A program made the position numbers and the translations under genes. From assembly GCF_029227915.1 (NCBI RefSeq), contig NC_079884.1:3286001-3350000 (forward strand): a stretch of DNA of 64,000 nucleotides. The letters are read 5' to 3'. Source of the stretch: Hydractinia symbiolongicarpus (taxonomy: Eukaryota; Cnidaria; Hydrozoa; Anthoathecata; Hydractiniidae). The notes under the pieces are model-generated. The model was not told the DNA's origin. It worked only from the letters and a program-made list of their open reading frames with translations, and ran no database searches. Shown piece by piece: positions 1 to 13,651 of this stretch; the first letter of the stretch is position 1, and each line of letters starts with the position of its first letter.

Positions 1-3000
1 AACTGATTCTGGACTTTGACCTTATAAATATGATAAATGAGCCAATTGGTCTCCAAGGAATAACATTCTTCTTAATTTGACATGATTGCCGGAATTCATC
101 GATTACATTACGCTCTGTGGTAGCGTTTTATTTAAAAATTTAGATAAATAAGTCTTTTCTTACTGTGGGACCAATCCTGGCCGTTAGCACGCACTGAATA
201 AATAGGAACAGTTCCAAAGACTACATTTCATTGACTTTCTAGCGGTATAAATCCGTTTGAGTTACAACGGTTGCGTCACACATTCGTACCAACATGTATT
301 TAGCGATATTATTCGGATATTACTAGGTTGCATCGCTTTTAACAGTGAAACGCTTGACTGTGGGACTTAATTGAACTGATTTTGGACTTTGACTTTACGA
401 ATGTGATAAATGAGCCAGTTTGACTACATGAAATAACATTTTTCTTAATTTGACATGATTGGTGGAACTCAGCGATTACACTGGGCGTTGTGGTAGCGAT
501 TCATTTAAAAATTAAGATAAAAAATTCAGTTTTTACAGTGGGACCAATCTTAGCCGTCAGCTTGCGCTGAAGAAATAGAGACAGTTTCAAAAACTACATT
601 TCATTTACTTTCTAACGGTGTCAATCCGTTTGAGTTACAACGAGGGCGTCACAAATTCGTACCAACATGTATTTAGCGATATTTTTCCGCTATTACTAGG
701 CTGCATCGCTTTTAACAGTGAAACGATTGACTGTGGGACTTAATTGAACTAACTTTGGACTGTGACCTGATAAATGTGATAAATGAGACAATGGGACTCC
801 AAGGAATAACATTCTTCTTAATTCCACATGATTGCTGGAACTCAGCGATTACATTAGGCTCTGTGGTAGCACTTTATTTAAAAATTTAGATAAATAAGAT
901 TTTTCTTACTGTGGGACCAATCCTAGCCGTTAGTTCGCGTTGAAGAAATAGAGACAGTCTCAAAAGTTACATTTCATTGATTTTCTAACGGTGTCAACCC
1001 GTTTGAGTTACAACGGTTGCGTCACATATTCGTACCAACATGTATTTAGTGATTTGTTTCCTATATTACTAAGTTGTATCGGTTTTAACAGTGAAGCGAT
1101 TGACTGTGGGACTTAATTGAACTAACTTTGGACTGTGACCTGATAAATGTGATAAATGAGACAATTGGACTCCAAGGAATAACATTCTTCTTAATTCCAC
1201 ATGATTGCTGGAACTCAGCGATTATACTGGGCGCTGCGGTAGAGCTTAATTTAAGAATTAAGATAAATAAATCATTTTTTACTGTGATTTCTGGAATTCA
1301 GCGAGTACACTAGGCCCTGTGGTAGCTCTTTTTTTAAAAATTTAGATAAATAAATCACTTTTTACTGTGGGACCAATCCTAGTCGTTAGTTCGCGCTGAA
1401 GAAATACAGACAGTTGCAAAAACTACATTTCATTGACTTTCTAACGGGGTCAATCGGTTTGAGTTACAACGGTTGTGTCACATTTTCGTACCAACATGTA
1501 TGTAGTGAAATTCTTCCGATATTACTAAGTTGTATTGCTTTTAACAGAAAAACGATTAACTGTGGGAATTAATTGAACTGATTCTATAATGTGACCGTAT
1601 AAATGTGATAAATGAGCCAATTGGCTTCCAAGGAATAACATTTTTCTTAATTTGACATGATTGCTGGAATTCAGGGATTACATTAGCCTCGCTGGTAGCG
1701 CTTTATTTAAAAATTTAGATAAATAAGTGTTTCCTTACTGTGGGACCAATCCTGGCAGTTAGCACGCGCTGAATAAATAGGAACAGTTCCAAAGACTACA
1801 TTTCATTGACTTTCTAGCGGTATATATCCGATTGAGTTACAACAGTTGCGTCACATATTCGTACCAACATGTATTTAGCGATAGTATTCGGATATTACTA
1901 GGTTGTATTGCTTTTAACATTGAAACGATTGACTGTGGGAATTAATAGAACTGATTCTGGACTGTGACCTTATAAATGTGATAAATGAGCCAATTGGCTT
2001 CCAAGGAATAACATTTTTCCTAATTTGACATGATTGCTGGAATTCAGGGATTACATTAGCCTCGCTGGTAGCGCTTTATTTAAAAATTTAGATAAATAAG
2101 TCTTTCCTTACTGTGGGACCAATCCTGGCAGTTAGCACGCGCTGAATAAATAGGAACAGTTCCAAAGACTGCATTTCATTGACTTTCTAGCGGTATAAGT
2201 CCGTTTGAGTTACAACGGTTCTGTCTTATATTCGTACCAACATGTATTTAGCGATAGTATTCGGATATTACTAGGTTGCATCGCTTTTAACAGTGAAACG
2301 CTTGACTGTGGGACTTAATTGAACTGATTTTGGACTTTGACCTTGTAAATGTGATAAATGAGCCAGTTTGACTACAAGAAATAACATTTTTCTTAATTTG
2401 ACATGATTGCTGGAACTCAGCGATTACACTGGGCACTGTGGTAGCACTTTATTAAAAAATTAAGATAAACAAGTCATTTTTTACTGTGGGACCAATCTTA
2501 GCCGTTAGCTCGCGCTGAAGAAATAGAGACAGTTTCAAATAATAAATTTCATTGACTTTCTAACGGTGTCAATCCGTTTGAGTTACAACGGTCGCGTTAC
2601 GTATTCGTACCAACATGTATTTAGTGATTTTCTTCCGATATTACTAAGTTGTATTGCTTTTAACAGTGAAATGATTGACTGTGGGAATTGATAGAACTGA
2701 TTCTGGACTTTGACCTTATAAATATGATAAATGAGCCAATTGGTTTCCAAGGAATAACATTCTTTTTAATTTGACATGATTGCCGGAATTCATCGATTAC
2801 ATTAGGCTCTGTGGTAGCGTTTTATTTAAAAATTTAGATAAATAAGTCTTTTCTTACTGTGGGACCAATCCTGGCCGTTAACACGCACTGAATAAATAGG
2901 AACAGTTCCAAAGACTACATTTCATTGACTTTCTAGCGGTATAAATCCGTTTGAGTTACAACGGTTGCGTCACACATTCGTACCAACATGTATTTAGCGA

Positions 3001-6000
3001 TATTATTCGGATATTACTAGGTTGCATCGCTTTTAACAGTGAAACGCTTGACTGTGGGACTTAATTGAACTGATTTTGGACTTTGACTTTATGAATGTGA
3101 TAAATGAGCCAGTTTGACTACATGAAATAACATTTTTCTTAATTTGACATGATTGGCGGAACTCAGCGATTACACTGGGCGTTGTGGTAGCGATTCATTT
3201 AAAAATTAAGATAAAAAATTCAGTTTTTACAGTGGGACCAATCTTAGCCGTTAGCTCGCGCTGAAGAAATAGAGACAGTTTCAAAAACTGCATTTCATTT
3301 ACTTTCTAACGGTGTCAATCCGTTTGATTTACAACGGTGGCGTCACAAATTCGTACCAACATGTATTTAGCGATATTTTTCCGCTATTACTAGGCTGCAT
3401 CGCTTTTAACAGTGAAACGATTGACTGTGGGACTTAATTGAACTGATTTTGGACTCTAATCTTATAAATGTGAAAGTGAGACAATTGGACTTCAAGAAAT
3501 AACGTTCTTCTTAATTTGACATGATTGCCGAAACTCAGCGATTACACTGGGCGCTGTGTTAGCGCTTCATTTAAAAATTTAAATAAATAAGTCATTTTTA
3601 CTGTGGGACCAATCCTAGCCGTTAGCGCGCGCTGAAGAAATACAGACAGTTTCAAAAACTACATTTCATTGACTTTCTAACGGTGTCAATCTGTTTGAGT
3701 TACAACGGTTGCGTCACATTTTCGTACCAACATGTAATTAGTAATTTTCTTCCAATATTACTAAGTTGTATCGGTGTTAACAGTGAAGCGATTGACTGTG
3801 GGATTAATTGAACTAGCTTTGGACTGTGACCTGATAAATGTGATGAATGAGACAATGGGACTCCAAGGAAAAACATTCTTCTTAATTCCACATGATTGCT
3901 GGAACTCAGCGATTACATTAGGCTCTGTGGTAGCGCTTTATTTAAAAATTTAGATAAATAAGATTTTTCTTACTGTGGGACCAATCCTAGCCGTTAGTTC
4001 GCGTTGAAGAAATAGAGACAGTCTCAAAAATTACATTTCATTGATTTTCTAACGGTGTCAATCCTTTTGAGTTACAACGGTTGCGTCACATATTCGTACC
4101 AACATGTATTTAGTGATTTGTTTCCGATATTACTAAGTTGTATCGGTTTTAACAGTGAAGCGATTGACTGTGGGAATTAATTGAACTGATTCTATAATGT
4201 GACCGTATAAATGTGATAAATGAGCCAATTGGCTTCCAAGGAATAACATTCTTCTTAATTTGACATGATTGCTGGAATTCAGCGATTACATTAGGCTCTG
4301 TGGTAGCGCTTTATTTAAAAATTTAGATAAAAAAGTCTTTCCTTGCTGTGGGACCAATCCTGGCCGTTAGCACGCGCTTAATAAATAGGAACAGTTCCAA
4401 AGACTGCATTTCATTGACTTTCTAGCGGTATAAGTCCGTTTGAGTTACAACGGTTCTGTCTTATATTTGTACCAACATGTATTTAGCGATATTATTCGGA
4501 TATTACTAGGTTGCATCTCTTTTAACAGTGAAACGCTTGACTGTGGGACTTAGTTGAACTCATTTTGGACTTTGACTTTACGAATGTGATAAATGAGCCA
4601 GTTTGACTACATGAAATAACATTTTTCTTAATTTGACATGATTGGTGGAACTCAGCGATTACACTGGGCGTTGTGGTAGAGATTCATTTAAAAATTAAGA
4701 TAAAAAATTCAGTTTTTACAGTGGGACCAATCTTAGCCGTTAGCTCGCGCTGAAGAAATAGAGACAGTTTCAAAAACTACGTTTCATTTACTTTCTAACG
4801 GTGTCAATCCGTTTGAGTTACAACGGTGGCGTCACAAATTCGTACCAACATGTATTTAGCGATATTTTTCCGCTATTACTAGGCTGCATCGCTTTTAACA
4901 GTGAAACGATTGACTGTGGGACTTAATTGAACTGATTTTGGACTCTAATCTTATAAATGTGAAAGTGAGACAATTGGACTTCAAGAAATAACATTCTTCT
5001 TAATTTGACATGATTGCCGACACTCAGCGATTACACTGGGCGCTGTGTTAGCGCTTCATTTAAAAATTTAAATAAATAAGTCATTTTTACTGTGGGACCA
5101 ATCCTAGCCGTTAGTGCGCGCTGAAAATATAGAGACAGTTTCAAAAACTCCATTTCATTGACTTTCTAACGGTGTCAATCCGTTTGAGTTACAACGGTTG
5201 CGTCACATTTTCGTACCAACATGTATTTAGTAATTTTCTTCCAATATTACTAAGTTGTATCGGTGTTAACAGTGAAGCGATTGACTGTGGGATTAATTGA
5301 ACTAACTTTGGACTGTGACCTGATAAATGTGATAAATGATTCAGTTTTACTACAAGAAATAACATTCTTCTTAATTTGACATGATTCCTGGAACTCCTCG
5401 ATTACACTGGGCGCTGTGGAAGCGCTTTATTAACAAATTAAGATAAATAAGTCATTTTTTACTGTGGGACCAATCCTAGCCGTTAGCTCGCGCTGAAGAA
5501 ATAGAGACAGTTTCAAATACTACATTTCACTGACTTTCTAACGGTGTCATTCCGTTTAAGTTACAACGGCTGGGTCACATATTCGTACCAACATGTATTT
5601 AGCGATATTTTTCTGATATTACTAGGTTGCATCGCTTTTAACAGTGAAACGATTGACTGTGAGAATTAATAGACCTGATTCTGGACTGTGACCTTATAAA
5701 TGTGATAAATGAGCCAATTGGTCTCCAAGGAATAACATTCTTCTTAATTTGTCATGATTGCTGGGATTCAGCGATTACATTAGGCTCTGTGGTAGCGCTT
5801 TATTTAAAAATTTAGATAAACAGGAATTTTCTTACTGTGGGACCAATCCTGGCCGTTAGCACGCGCTGAATAAATAGGATCAGTTCCAAAGACTATATTT
5901 CATTGACTTTCTAGCGGCATAAATCCGTTTGAATTACAACGGTTGCGTCACATATTCGTACCAACATGTACTTAGCGATAGTATTCGGATATTACTAGGT

Positions 6001-9000
6001 TGCATCGCTTTTAACATTGAAACGATTGACCGTGGGACTTAATTGAACTAATTCTGGACTATGACCTTATAAATGTGATAAATGAGCCAATTTGACTCCA
6101 AGGAATAACATTGTTCTTAATTCAACATGATTTCTGGAATTCAGCGAGTACACTAGGCCATGTGGTAGCGCTTTATTTAAAAATTTAGATAAATAAATCA
6201 TTTTTTACTGTGAGACCAATCCTAGCCGTTAGTTTGCGCTGAAGAAATACAGACAGTTTTAAAAACTACATTTCATTGACTTTCTAACGGGGTCAAACCG
6301 TTTGAGTTACAACGGTTGCGTCACATATTCGTACCAACATGTATTTAGTGGTTTTCTTCCGATATTACTAAGTTGTATTGTTTTTAACAGTGAAACGATT
6401 GACTGTGGGAATTAATTGAACTGATTCTACAATGTGACCTTATAAATGTGATAAATGAGCCAATTGGTTTACAAGGAATAACATTCTTCTTAATTTGACA
6501 TGATTGCTGGAATTCAGGGATTACATTAGCCTCGGTGGTAGCGCTTTATTAAAAAATTTAGATAATTAAGTCTTTCCTTACTGTGAGACCAATCCTGGCC
6601 GTTAGCACGTGATGAATAAATAGGAACAGTTCCAAAGACTACATTTCATTGACTTTCTAGCGGTTTAAATCCGTTTGAGTTACAACGGTGGCGTCACAAA
6701 TTCGTACCAACATGTATTTAGCGGTAGTATTCGGATATTACTAGGTTGCATCGCTTTTAACAGTGAAACATTTGACTGTGGGACTTAATTGAACTGACTT
6801 TGAATTTTGACTTTATAAATGTGATAAATGAGGCAGTTTGACTACAAGAAGTAACATTCTTCTTAATTTGACATGATTGCTGGAATTCAGCGACTACACT
6901 GTGCGCTGTGGTAGCGCTTTATAAAAAAATTAAGATAAACAATTCATTTTTTACTCTGGGAACAATCCTAGCCCTTAGCTTGCGCTGAAGAAATAGAGAC
7001 AGTTTAAAAAACTACATTTTATTGACTTTCTAACGTTGTCAATCCGTTTGAGTTACAACGGTTGCGTTACATATTTGTACCAACATGTATTTTGTGATTT
7101 TCTTCCGATATTACTCAGTTGTTTTGCTTTTAACAATGAAACGATTGACTGTGGGAATTAATTGAACTGATTTTGGACTGTGACCTTATAAATGTTATAA
7201 GTGAGACAATTGGACTCCAAGAAATAACATTCTTCTTAACTTGACATGATTGTGGGAACTCAGCGATTACACTAGACACCGTGGTAGCGCTCCATTTAAA
7301 AATTTAGATAAATAAGTCATTTTTACTGTGGGACCAATCCTAGCCGTTACCGCGCGCTGAAGATATAGAGACAGTTTCAAAAACTCCATTTCATAGACTT
7401 TCTAACAGTGTCAATCCGTTTGAGTTACAACGGTTGCGTCACATATTTGTACCAACATGTATTTATAGAAAAAGGTTTCTCATATTACTAGGTTGCATCC
7501 CTTTTAGCAGTGAAACGATTGACTCTGTAACTTAATTGAACTGATTTTGGACTGTGACCTTATAAATGTTACAAGTGAGACAATTGGTCTCCAAGGAATA
7601 ACATTCTTCTTAATTTGACATGATTGCTGGATTTCAGGGATTACATTAGCCTCGATGGTAGCGCTTTATTTAAAAGTTTAGATAAATAAGTCTTTCCTTA
7701 CTGTGGGACCAATCCTGGCCGTTAGCACGCGCTGAATAAATAGGAACAGTTACAAAGACTACATTCCATTGACCTTCTAACGCTGTCAATCCGTTTCCAT
7801 AACAACGGTTGCGTCACATATTCGTACCAACATGTATTTAGCCATACGTTTCTCATATTACTAGGTTGCATCGCTTTTAGCAGTGAAACGATTGACTCTG
7901 GGACTTAATTGAACTGATTTTGGACTTTGACCTTATAAATGTGATAAATGAGCCAATTGGTCTCCAAGGAATAACATTCTATTTAATTTGTCATGATTGC
8001 CGGAATTCATCGATTACATTAGGCTCTGTGGTAGCACTTTATTTAAAAATTTAGATAAACAGGAATTTTCTTACTGTGGGACCAATCCTGGCCGTTAGCA
8101 CGCGCTGAATAAATAGGATCAGTTCCAAAGACTATATTTCATTGACTTTCTAGCGGCATAAATCCGTTTGAATTACAACGGTTGCGTCACATATTCGTAC
8201 CAACATGTACTTAGCGATAGTATTCGGATATTACTAGGTTGCATCGCTTTTAACAATGAAACGATTGACCGTGGGACTTAATTGAACTAATTCTGGACTA
8301 TGACCTTATAAATGTGATAAATGAGCCAATTTGACTCCAAGGAATAACATTGTTCTTAATTCAACATGATTTCTGGAATTCAGCGAGTACACTAGGCCAT
8401 GTGGTAGCGCTTTATTTAAAAATTTAGATAAATAAATCATTTTTTACTGTGAGACCAATCCTAGCCGTACAGTTTTAAAAACTACATTTCATTGACTTTC
8501 TAACGGGGTCAAACCGTTTGAGTTACAACGGTTGCGTCACATATTCGTACCAACATGTATTTAGTGGTTTTCTTCCGATATTACTAAGTTGTATTGTTTT
8601 TAACAGTGAAACGATTGACTGTGGGAATTAATTGAACTGATTCTACAATGTGACCTTATAAATGTGATAAATGAGCCAATTGGTTTACAAGGAATAACAT
8701 TCTTCTTAATTTGACATGATTGCTGGAATTCAGGGATTACATTAGCCTCGGTGGTAGCGCTTTATTAAAAAATTTAGATAATTAAGTCTTTCCTTACTGT
8801 GAGACCAATCCTGGCCGTTAGCACGTGATGAATAAATAGGAACAGTTCCAAAGACTACATTTCATTGACTTTCTAGCGGTTTAAATCCGTTTGAGTTACA
8901 ACGGTGGCGTCACAAATTCGTACCAACATGTATTTAGCGGTAGTATTCGGATATTACTAGGTTGCATCGCTTTTAACAGTGAAACATTTGACTGTGGGAC

Positions 9001-12000
9001 TTAATTGAACTGACTTTGAATTTTGACTTTATAAATGTGATAAATGAGGCAGTTTGACTACAAGAAGTAACATTCTTCTTAATTTGACATGATTGCTGGA
9101 ATTCAGCGACTACACTGTGCGCTGTGGTAGCGCTTTATAAAAAAATTAAGATAAACAATTCATTTTTTACTCTGGGAACAATCCTAGCCCTTAGCTTGCG
9201 CTGAAGAAATAGAGACAGTTTAAAAAACTACATTTTATTGACTTTCTAACGTTGTCAATCCGTTTGAGTTACAACGGTTGCGTTACATATTTGTACCAAC
9301 ATGTATTTTGTGATTTTCTTCCGATATTACTCAGTTGTTTTGCTTTTAACAATGAAACGATTGACTGTGGGAATTAATTGAACTGATTTTGGACTGTGAC
9401 CTTATAAATGTTATAAGTGAGACAATTGGACTCCAAGAAATAACATTCTTCTTAACTTGACATGATTGTGGGAACTCAGCGATTACACTAGACACCGTGG
9501 TAGCGCTCCATTTAAAAATTTAGATAAATAAGTCATTTTTACTGTGGGACCAATCCTAGCCGTTACCGCGCGCTGAAGATATAGAGACAGTTTCAAAAAC
9601 TCCATTTCATAGACTTTCTAACAGTGTCAATCCGTTTGAGTTACAACGGTTGCGTCACATATTTGTACCAACATGTATTTATAGAAAAAGGTTTCTCATA
9701 TTACTAGGTCGCATCCCTTTTAGCAGTGAAACGATTGACTCTGTAACTTAATTGAACTGATTTTGGACTGTGACCTTATAAATGTTACAAGTGAGACAAT
9801 TGGTCTCCAAGGAATAACATTCTTCTTAATTTGACATGATTGCTGGATTTCAGGGATTACATTAGCCTCGATGGTAGCGCTTTATTTAAAAGTTTAGATA
9901 AATAAGTTTTTCCTTACTGTGGGACCAATCCTGGCCGTTAGCACGCGCTGAATAAATAGGAACAGTTACAAAGACTACATTCCATTGACCTTCTAACGCT
10001 GCCAATCCGTTTCCATAACAACGGTTGCGTCACATATTCGTACCAACATGTATTTAGCCATACGTTTCTCATATTACTAGGTTGCATCGCTTTTAGCAGT
10101 GAAACGATTGACTCTGGGACTTAATTGAACTGATTTTGGACTTTGACCTTATAAATGTGATAAATGAGCCAATTGGTCTCCAAGGAATAACATTCTTTTT
10201 AATTTGTCATGATTGCCGGAATTCATCGATTACATTAGGCTCTGTGGTAGCACTTTATTTAAAAATTTAGATAAACAGGAATTTTCTTACTGTGGGACCA
10301 ATCCTGTTCGTTTGTACGCGCTGAATAAAAAGGAACAGTTACAGAGACTACATATCATTGACTTTCTAGCGATATAAATCCGTTTGAGTTACAACGGTTG
10401 CGTCACATATTCGTACCAACATGTATTTAGCGATAGCATTCGGATATTCCTAGGTTACAACGCTTTTAACAGTGAAACGCTTGACTGTGGGACTTAATTG
10501 AACTGATTTTGGAATTTGACCTTATAAATGTGATGAATGAACCAGTTTGACTACAAGAAATAACATTCTTCTTTATTTGACATGATTCCTGGAACTCAGC
10601 GATTACACTGGGCGCTGTGGTGGCGCTTTATTAAAAAATTAAGATAAATAAGTCATTTTTTACTGTGGGACCAATCCTGGCCGTTATCACGCGCTGAAGA
10701 AATAGCGACAGTTTCAAAAACTAAATTTCATTGACTTTCTAACGCTATCAATCCGCTTCAGTTACAACGGTTGCGTTACATATTCGTACCAACATGTATT
10801 TAGCGATACGTTTCTCATATTACTAGGTTGCATCGCTTTTAACAGTGAAACGATTGACTCTGGGACTTAATTGAACTGATTTTGAACTGTGACCTTATAA
10901 ATGTTACAAGTGAGACAATTGGTCTCCAAGGAATAAAATTCTTCTTAATTTCACATCATTGCTGGGATTCAGCGATTACATTAGGCTCTGTGGTAGCGCT
11001 TTATTTAAAAATTTAGATGAACAGTAATTTTCTTACTGTGGGACCAATCCTGGTCGTTAGCACGCGCTGAATAAATAGGATCAGTTCCAAAGACTAAATT
11101 TCATTGACTTTCTAGCGGCATAAATCCGTTTGAATTACAACGGTTGCGTCACATATTCGTACCAACATGTACTTAGCGATAGTATTCGGATATTACTAGG
11201 TTGCATCGCTTTTAACAGTGAAACGATTGACCGTGGGACTTAATTGAACTAATTCTGGACTATGACTTTATAAATGTGATAAATGAGCCAATTGGACTCC
11301 AAGGAATAACATTGTTCTTAATTCAACATGATTTCTGGAATTCAGCGAGTACACTAGGCCATGTGGTAGCGCTTTATTTAAAAATTTAGATAAATAAATC
11401 ATTTTTTACTGGGAGACCAATCCTAGCCGTTAGTTCGCGCTGAAGAAATACAGACAGTTTTAAAAACTACATTTCATTGACTTTCTAACGGGGTCAAACC
11501 GTTTGAGTTACAACGGTTGCGTCACATATTCGTACCAACATGTATTTAGTGGTTTTCTTCCGATATTACTAAGTTGTATTGTTTTTAACTGTGAAACGAT
11601 TGACTGTGGGAATTAATTGAACTGATTCTACAATGTGACCTTATAAATGTGATAAATGAGCCAATTGGTTTACAAGGAATAACATTCTTCTTAATTTGAC
11701 ATGATTGCTGGAATTCAGGGATTACATTAGCATCGGTGGTAGCGCTTTATTAAAAAATTTAGATAATTAAGTCTTTCCTTACTGTGAGACCAATCCTGGC
11801 CGTTAGCACGTGATGAATAAATAGGAACAGTTCCAAAGACTACATTTCATTGACTTTTTAGCGGTTTAAATCCGTTTGAGTTACAACGGTTCCGTCACAT
11901 ATTCGTACCAACATGTATTTAGCGGTAGTATTCGGATATTACTAGGTTGCATCGCTTTTAACAGTGAAACATATGACTGTGGGACTTAATTGAACTGATT

Positions 12001-12414
12001 TTGGATTTTGACTTTATAAATGTGATAAATGAGGCAGTTTGACTACAAGAAGTAACATTCTTCTTAATTTGACATGATTGCGGGAACTCAGCGATTACAC
12101 TGAGCGCTGTGGTAGCGCTTTATTAAAAAATTAAGATAAATAAGTCATTTTTAACTGTGGCACCAATCCTAGCCGGTAGTTCGCACTGAAGAAATAGAGA
12201 CAGTTTCAAAAACTACATTTCATTTACTTTCTAACGGTATAAATCCGTTTGAGTTGCAACGGTTGCGTCACATATTCGTACCAACATGTATTTAGCCATA
12301 GTATTCGGATATTACTAGGTTGCATCGCTTTTAACAGTGAAACGATTGACTGTGGGACTTAATTGAACTGATTTTTGACTTTGACCTTATAAATGTGATA
12401 AATGAGGCAGTTTG
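1..12414. repeat. Satellite array, ~373-bp monomer, about 33 copies
   Basis: The recurring phrase 'aactgat(t/c)...' appears near 1, 374, 747, 1120, 1575, 1948, 2322, 2694, 3067 and onward to about 12365, a spacing of 371-374 bp. Each monomer has the same landmarks in order: 'gataaatgag', 'aataacattc', 'gacatgattg', 'actgtgggaccaatcc', 'catttcattgactttct', 'gagttacaacgg', 'cgtaccaacatgta' and 'gaaacgattgac'. The array is already in progress at base 1, so its left end is outside the window. It stops abruptly near 12414 inside a monomer. All short ORFs inside it are satellite shadows. I do not recognise the family; whether it is pericentromeric cannot be told from sequence. Confidence 0.95.
5720..10310. 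repeat. Higher-order duplication of six satellite monomers (period ~2239 bp)
   Basis: A block starting near 5720 is repeated almost base for base from about 7960. The distinctive phrase 'aactaattctggactatgac' begins at 6046, 8285 and 11247; the first two are 2239 bp apart (six monomers). The second copy lacks 23 bases after 'cctagccgt' near 8468. Other differences are rare single substitutions (for example 'ttaacattga' versus 'ttaacaatga'). The copies diverge at about 10310. A third partial copy covers about 11230-12010. Confidence 0.85.
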
Positions 12415-13651
12415 TGGATATATCCTAATCTACTCATGCTTAATTAAGCATGAGTGATACAGAATTTGCACAGTTGACCTTGCTATAAACTTATTCCACA
12501 AAAATAAATCAAATTAATGACAAGAGGGGAGGGGACAAGAATGACGCCACACATACCAAAAATATTATCTTAACCTTTTTGACATGCATTTTAATTTTTG
12601 AAGTGTTATTGAGCTAAGATTCTTGGTGACTTGTGGACTGAATACAAATACAAAAATTGGTGTTTCACGAAAACTACTACACGAAAACTGATACTTGCAT
12701 CTCTAGCAACACATTGGTATATCTGATAATTACTTTTGTTTTTTTTTAAGCTGGCAATACGGGTTTTTAGGCATTCTGATTGGCTTAGCGCTATATTATG
12801 CGGTATTACCTGTCGTCAAGAGAAATGGTAGCTTAAAATGTAAACAAGCACGAAAAACAAGTTTTAAGAAGCTCTGGAAATGATTTTTTATCTAACTCCC
12901 ACAATACATTTACATCAATAAAAACATTTTCATAGAACAGAAACAACACGTCTACCATTTTAGACAAAAATTGAAAAGCAGGGGGTTTTCTTACAGAAGA
13001 ATGACTTCGCATGTGAAAATATATGGTGCACGACACAAAAAAAGTGATTTTTATTTTTTTGAAGTACATTTTCTTTAATCTACTTCACATTCTTTCACTG
13101 ACATTCAATGGTTCCATAAATATAGCACGTAAGTTCTGTAGAAAACCTAAACATACTGGCAAATGCGCTATCAAAACATGGTTAAAACGGGCTAAAATAC
13201 CCATTTTTGACAAATTGATCTCCCAAAAAAATATTTAACGACCAAAAATCATAAACAATTAGAAACAATAGGAAAACCTTTACCCTGGCAAAGGCACTTC
13301 CAAGTTGATACTGTTCGCAAATTTTTCAAATAATCATCGTAAATGGAGAATTTCCAAGATATAATGAATTTTTTTCTACGGCGTGAACTTTCAAGGCCCG
13401 GGTTCAAAGAAGTAATGGTTTCCTCCACAGACATAGAGAAATCGCTAAACTTTATCAGCGACCATGTGGGCTTAATTATTTCATAACGAAAACGTCACAC
13501 ATAATTATATTTCATTGTTTTTTTTAACGAATCAAATAGCGCATTAATGTAGTTAGGGGATAAGGGTATAAATAAAAGCGGGAAAAAAAGGACTGTTTTG
13601 AATTTTGACCTTAAGTGTTAACGAAAGTAGTGCTAGTGCATTATATTATTA
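12415..13651. other. Unique AT-rich spacer beside the satellite, no gene seen
   Basis: I see no coding potential supported by splice sites or family motifs. The only structure is a 24-bp perfect palindrome at 12432-12455, centred on TTAATTAA, just outside the satellite edge. ORFs of 60-95 codons here are AT-rich chance frames on both strands. Confidence 0.6.

Noticed and set aside
1128-3891. ORFs of about 61-63 codons at 1128-1313 and 3700-3891
   Set aside because: They lie entirely in the satellite and recur only because the monomers recur; monomer variants break them.
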